A stretch of DNA of 64,000 nt from Clostridium sp. TW13 (lineage in GTDB: Bacteria > Bacillota > Clostridia > Clostridiales > Clostridiaceae). Within the stretch, counting starts at the first letter, position 1; each line of letters opens with the position of its first letter. Location of the stretch: contig NZ_BROD01000001.1 of the NCBI RefSeq assembly GCF_024345225.1, positions 1,932,362-1,996,361 of the forward strand. Reading direction: 5' to 3'. Made by a program: the position numbers and the translations under genes. Shown piece after piece: positions 61,715 to 64,000 of this stretch. Below the pieces are notes generated by a model, which did not search any database, had not been told where the DNA came from, and was given only the letters and a program-made list of their open reading frames with translations.

Positions 61715-62026
61715 TCAAGATACGTTTGCATTAGACATCTGAATAGCATTTATAACTACTAATCTAAGTAATTCCAAATCATAAGAATCTTCAATATTTT
61801 TTACCTTCAAAAAATCCTTCAACTCATCTCTGGTGTATTTCTTGTACAATTTTCCAATAGCATTATTTAAGAAGGCTGTAGTTATCAATTTTAATTCCCT
61901 GAAATCTAAATACACTTCATCAACATTTTTTTTGATAGCAGATTCAACTTCATTATAAATTAAATCACCTTGCTCATTATCTGAAGCAAAGTCTGATTTT
62001 ATCACATTCTTAATTATTATCTCCAT
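61715..62026 (-). CDS. STAS-like DUF4325 protein
   Basis: A 103-residue soluble protein. EVYLDFRELKLITTAFLNNA is the core of the DUF4325 family, a STAS-like (anti-sigma-antagonist) fold; ASDNEQGDLIYNEVESAIKK precedes it. DUF4325 proteins are often encoded beside GHKL-type ATPases, forming a switch that resembles the SpoIIAA/SpoIIAB pair, though the molecular role of this branch is not known to me. It is the last gene of a three-gene operon and overlaps the RES gene by 17 bp. AGGAGG lies inside that gene. Confidence 0.82.
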   Translation of the reverse strand: MEIIIKNVIKSDFASDNEQGDLIYNEVESAIKKNVDEVYLDFRELKLITTAFLNNAIGKLYKKYTRDELKDFLKVKNIEDSYDLELLRLVVINAIQMSNANVS

Positions 62027-63275
62027 AAACCTTCCTCCTTTTTCTCATGCATTCATTCCTTATGTCTATGAGTATATTATACACCAAATAAACATGCATT
62101 TTACCTATTTTATGATTAAAATACTCACTTTCGTCAATTTTTATATTTGAAAACTTTTCTTTAATCTCAGCTCCTACCAAATAATAATCCTTAAATCCCT
62201 TTTCATTATCTAATATTTTTATTTTATCACAGATTTCTTCAATTTGTTCTAATGAAACCTGTCTAATTTGATTATAATTCGTAGGATTAGAAATTTTGAA
62301 TTTATCGTAAAGCTTTCTATCGTAGACATGCTCTCTGCAATAATTAGTAAATAAGGCCAAATTATCTTTATATACTGTCTTATGTTCATTATCATTAGCC
62401 TTATCTTTAAATCTAGTGGAACAATATATTATCCCTTCAAAATTATTCTTCTTTATTATCTGAGCTAACATCTGTGGTAAAACATATTCTTCACAAAATG
62501 AAAAACCTTTATGCTCCTTTCTTTTTTGAAAACTGCATACACTGGATAAAATAAGTTTATAAAATTCCAATCTCAACTTTTCAAAGTTAGCCTTCTTGTG
62601 ATATCCTGTAAACTGAAGATATTCACTATCATCGATTAAATCATGCAATGGATTATATCTAAAATATTTATAAAACTCATTTCTTAAATCAAATACTTTA
62701 AATGGCTTCATAACTTTAAATGTAGAAAAATTTATTTCACTAAAATCATTAAAATCCCCATCAAGTTCTGAAACTACATCAAAAACAGAAAAACCTAAAT
62801 AAAGCAATGGTTGTCCAGTTAAACTATATCTTTGATTAGAAATCAAATATCTTTTATTATATGGTATGTGAAACATATCCCAATGTGTTAATATTGACTT
62901 ACTAAATCTTCCTCTAAATAATATATCATTTTCTAAATTTTTATTAAAACTTAGCAATTGAAAATCTTTTAACAGTTTTTCGAATTTATTTAAAGCTTGC
63001 TGCCCATTTGTATCTATCCATTCAATATATATTTGGATAAGACTATCAAAGAACATAGCAACTTCTTCTATACTAATAGAAGTAATAAGATTATATAAAA
63101 ATTTATAATCTTTATCTTCTTCTGGCATTTTACTTTCTTTAATTAATATCAATTCAGAAATAAAATTATCTCTATATCGCTCCAAAGCTTCTTCATATTT
63201 TTCACTTTGAGTTTGAGCGATATTTCTTAAATCTTCTTGATAATCATCATGTAAAAAATTTGTTAAAGATTCCAT
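62010..63275 (-). CDS. RES-domain protein with N-terminal helical domain
   Basis: A 421-residue soluble protein. Residues 1-110 are predicted helical (SEKYEEALERYRDNFISELI ... EEVAMFFDSLIQIYIEWIDT), like the HEPN/RES N-terminal domains. Residues 118-315 match a RES domain: R121 in ILFRGRFS, NQRYSLTGQPLLYLGFSVFD (147-166), E170 in VVSELD, and GIIYCSTR (S286) with DNLALF. These are the Arg, Glu and Ser that name the family, whose members degrade NAD+ or ADP-ribosylate targets. No Xre-type antitoxin accompanies it. It overlaps the ATPase gene by 13 bp and the DUF4325 gene by 17 bp, so it is made together with a probable switch module. Confidence 0.72.
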   Translation of the reverse strand: MESLTNFLHDDYQEDLRNIAQTQSEKYEEALERYRDNFISELILIKESKMPEEDKDYKFLYNLITSISIEEVAMFFDSLIQIYIEWIDTNGQQALNKFEKLLKDFQLLSFNKNLENDILFRGRFSKSILTHWDMFHIPYNKRYLISNQRYSLTGQPLLYLGFSVFDVVSELDGDFNDFSEINFSTFKVMKPFKVFDLRNEFYKYFRYNPLHDLIDDSEYLQFTGYHKKANFEKLRLEFYKLILSSVCSFQKRKEHKGFSFCEEYVLPQMLAQIIKKNNFEGIIYCSTRFKDKANDNEHKTVYKDNLALFTNYCREHVYDRKLYDKFKISNPTNYNQIRQVSLEQIEEICDKIKILDNEKGFKDYYLVGAEIKEKFSNIKIDESEYFNHKIGKMHVYLVYNILIDIRNECMRKRRKVYGDNN

Positions 63276-64000
63276 AAGCCCTCTCCTATAATATCATCTA
63301 TACTTATAGTTTCAATTTTTAATTTATAGTAATTAAACACATTATAATCTAAAGGTATTTTTATTGTAATCAAAGTTCCGGGAAATGAACTCTTCATTTC
63401 ATAGCTTTCGACCTTGCTATTATTTTCAAACCAATATCCTCTGCCGGATACTATCCATAATGCCCCTTTATTGCTTTGTATAAATCTTCTTGTAGTATAA
63501 AAACCTAAACCACCTGATTCACAATTGCTTCTTGTGGAACTTGACCTTTTTACAGCCCAACATATTGCTTCTATTTCCTTACCAAATATGTATCTATTTT
63601 TTTCTTCTATATTTTTAGAAATAGTTATACCATGATTACTTATGCTTAAGCACAACTCTTTTTTTTCTTCGTCATAATACCCACATACACTAACATCTTT
63701 TGATTTTGTATGCATTTTTACATTTACAAACATCTCACTAAGTACTCTTGTAACTTCCTTTTCTTCACAATAAACTTTATTATTATTAGTGAATAAATTT
63801 AATTTTCCCAACAAATCTTTTTCAAAAACATCCTTTTGTTTTACAGAAAACCTTCTATATGATAACAAATCTTCTGGTTCCTTCCTAACATTTCTACATA
63901 TATGGTACATAAAGTTATTAGAAATAAGCATTTTATTAATTCTTTCTTGAACATTAAAAAAAGCAATTTCATTGCCCTTACTTTTTATTTTTTCTATTAT
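63263..64000 (-). CDS. GHKL-type ATPase, 5' end beyond the window
   Basis: The reading frame is open to the right edge: upstream of the ATG at 63931 it continues IIEKIKSKGNEIAFFNVQER and INKML, so the true start is outside. The visible part (245 codons) has an N-box-like VTRVLSEMFVNVKMHTKSKD, a LCLSISNHGITISK segment in place of DxGxG, and a glycine-rich ESGGLGFYTTRRFIQSNKGA, then FPGTLITIKIPL. This is the GHKL fold of histidine kinases and anti-sigma kinases, without a phospho-acceptor domain here. The Asp of the G1 box is Asn, so ATP binding may be altered. It is translationally coupled to the RES and DUF4325 genes. Confidence 0.75.
   Translation of the reverse strand: MIEKIKSKGNEIAFFNVQERINKMLISNNFMYHICRNVRKEPEDLLSYRRFSVKQKDVFEKDLLGKLNLFTNNNKVYCEEKEVTRVLSEMFVNVKMHTKSKDVSVCGYYDEEKKELCLSISNHGITISKNIEEKNRYIFGKEIEAICWAVKRSSSTRSNCESGGLGFYTTRRFIQSNKGALWIVSGRGYWFENNSKVESYEMKSSFPGTLITIKIPLDYNVFNYYKLKIETISIDDIIGEGLWNL

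Noticed and set aside
1-64000. CRISPR array, tRNA or rRNA genes, prophage or integrated plasmid
   Set aside because: No regularly spaced direct repeats, tRNA cloverleaf-like runs, rRNA sequence, integrase or phage structural genes were seen; the IS256-family element is the only complete mobile element.

Overview
The window looks like chromosomal DNA from a low-GC Firmicute, most likely Clostridium sensu stricto. The base composition is very AT-rich, Shine-Dalgarno sites are strong (AGGAGG-type), GTG and TTG starts are common, and the families are typical of clostridia: a T-box-controlled pheST, a preQ1 riboswitch with queT, PdaA and YkuD cell-wall enzymes, SWIM/SNF2 helicase and HD-GYP. No rRNA, tRNA, CRISPR array or prophage was seen. 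The species cannot be named from the sequence.

Layout. 1-2.4 kb: a pantothenate operon on the minus strand (DUF2520 gene, panB, panC cut by the left edge), whose first gene seems to start at AUA. 2.8-8.8 kb: a VOC protein, a lactococcin-972-type ABC exporter with an unknown membrane-anchored partner, an enterochelin-esterase-like hydrolase and a GNAT. 8.8-10.3 kb: a complete IS256-family element with an 8-bp target duplication, inserted in an intergenic hairpin. 10.3-25 kb: mostly single minus-strand genes, including a sugar-binding protein, a MIF homologue, an atypical flagellin, an SNF2 helicase, a kinase-like APH, an APC permease, a PIN protein, a flavodoxin, an L,D-transpeptidase, an AraC regulator, a C45 acyltransferase-like enzyme and a tandem NTF2-like protein.

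25-42 kb: T-box-controlled pheS-pheT encoding a divergent PheRS whose beta subunit lacks the N-terminal OB domain; a MerR-methyltransferase fusion next to an MFS exporter; a MarR regulator with matching operator copies on both sides of its gene; a TipA-like MerR regulator with an ABC-2 exporter behind a 19-bp-spacer promoter; a MATE exporter; and a GNAT/EamA pair behind a structured leader resembling a guanidine-IV riboswitch. This is rich in drug and toxic-compound sensing and export. 42-47 kb: a signalling operon (HD-GYP, hybrid kinase, CheY-like regulator). 47-55 kb: more transport and regulation, a decayed NUDIX gene, and an antibiotic-resistance-type ABC-F protein behind a roughly 480-nt leader with a 6-codon leader peptide and a terminator. 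55-57 kb: preQ1 riboswitch plus queT-queF-queC. 57-61.6 kb: cell-wall and secreted proteins (amidase, PdaA, tandem carbohydrate-binding modules, phytase-like phosphatase, amidase_6). 61.7-64 kb: a tightly overlapping operon of a GHKL ATPase (cut by the right edge), a RES-domain protein and a STAS-like DUF4325 protein.

The strongest candidate for an undescribed system is this last GHKL-RES-STAS operon. A family of dispersed 50-80-bp palindromic repeats (five copies seen) and an orphan RNA-like element resembling an IS605/TnpB right end also stand out. All assignments come from reading motifs by eye; no database search was run.
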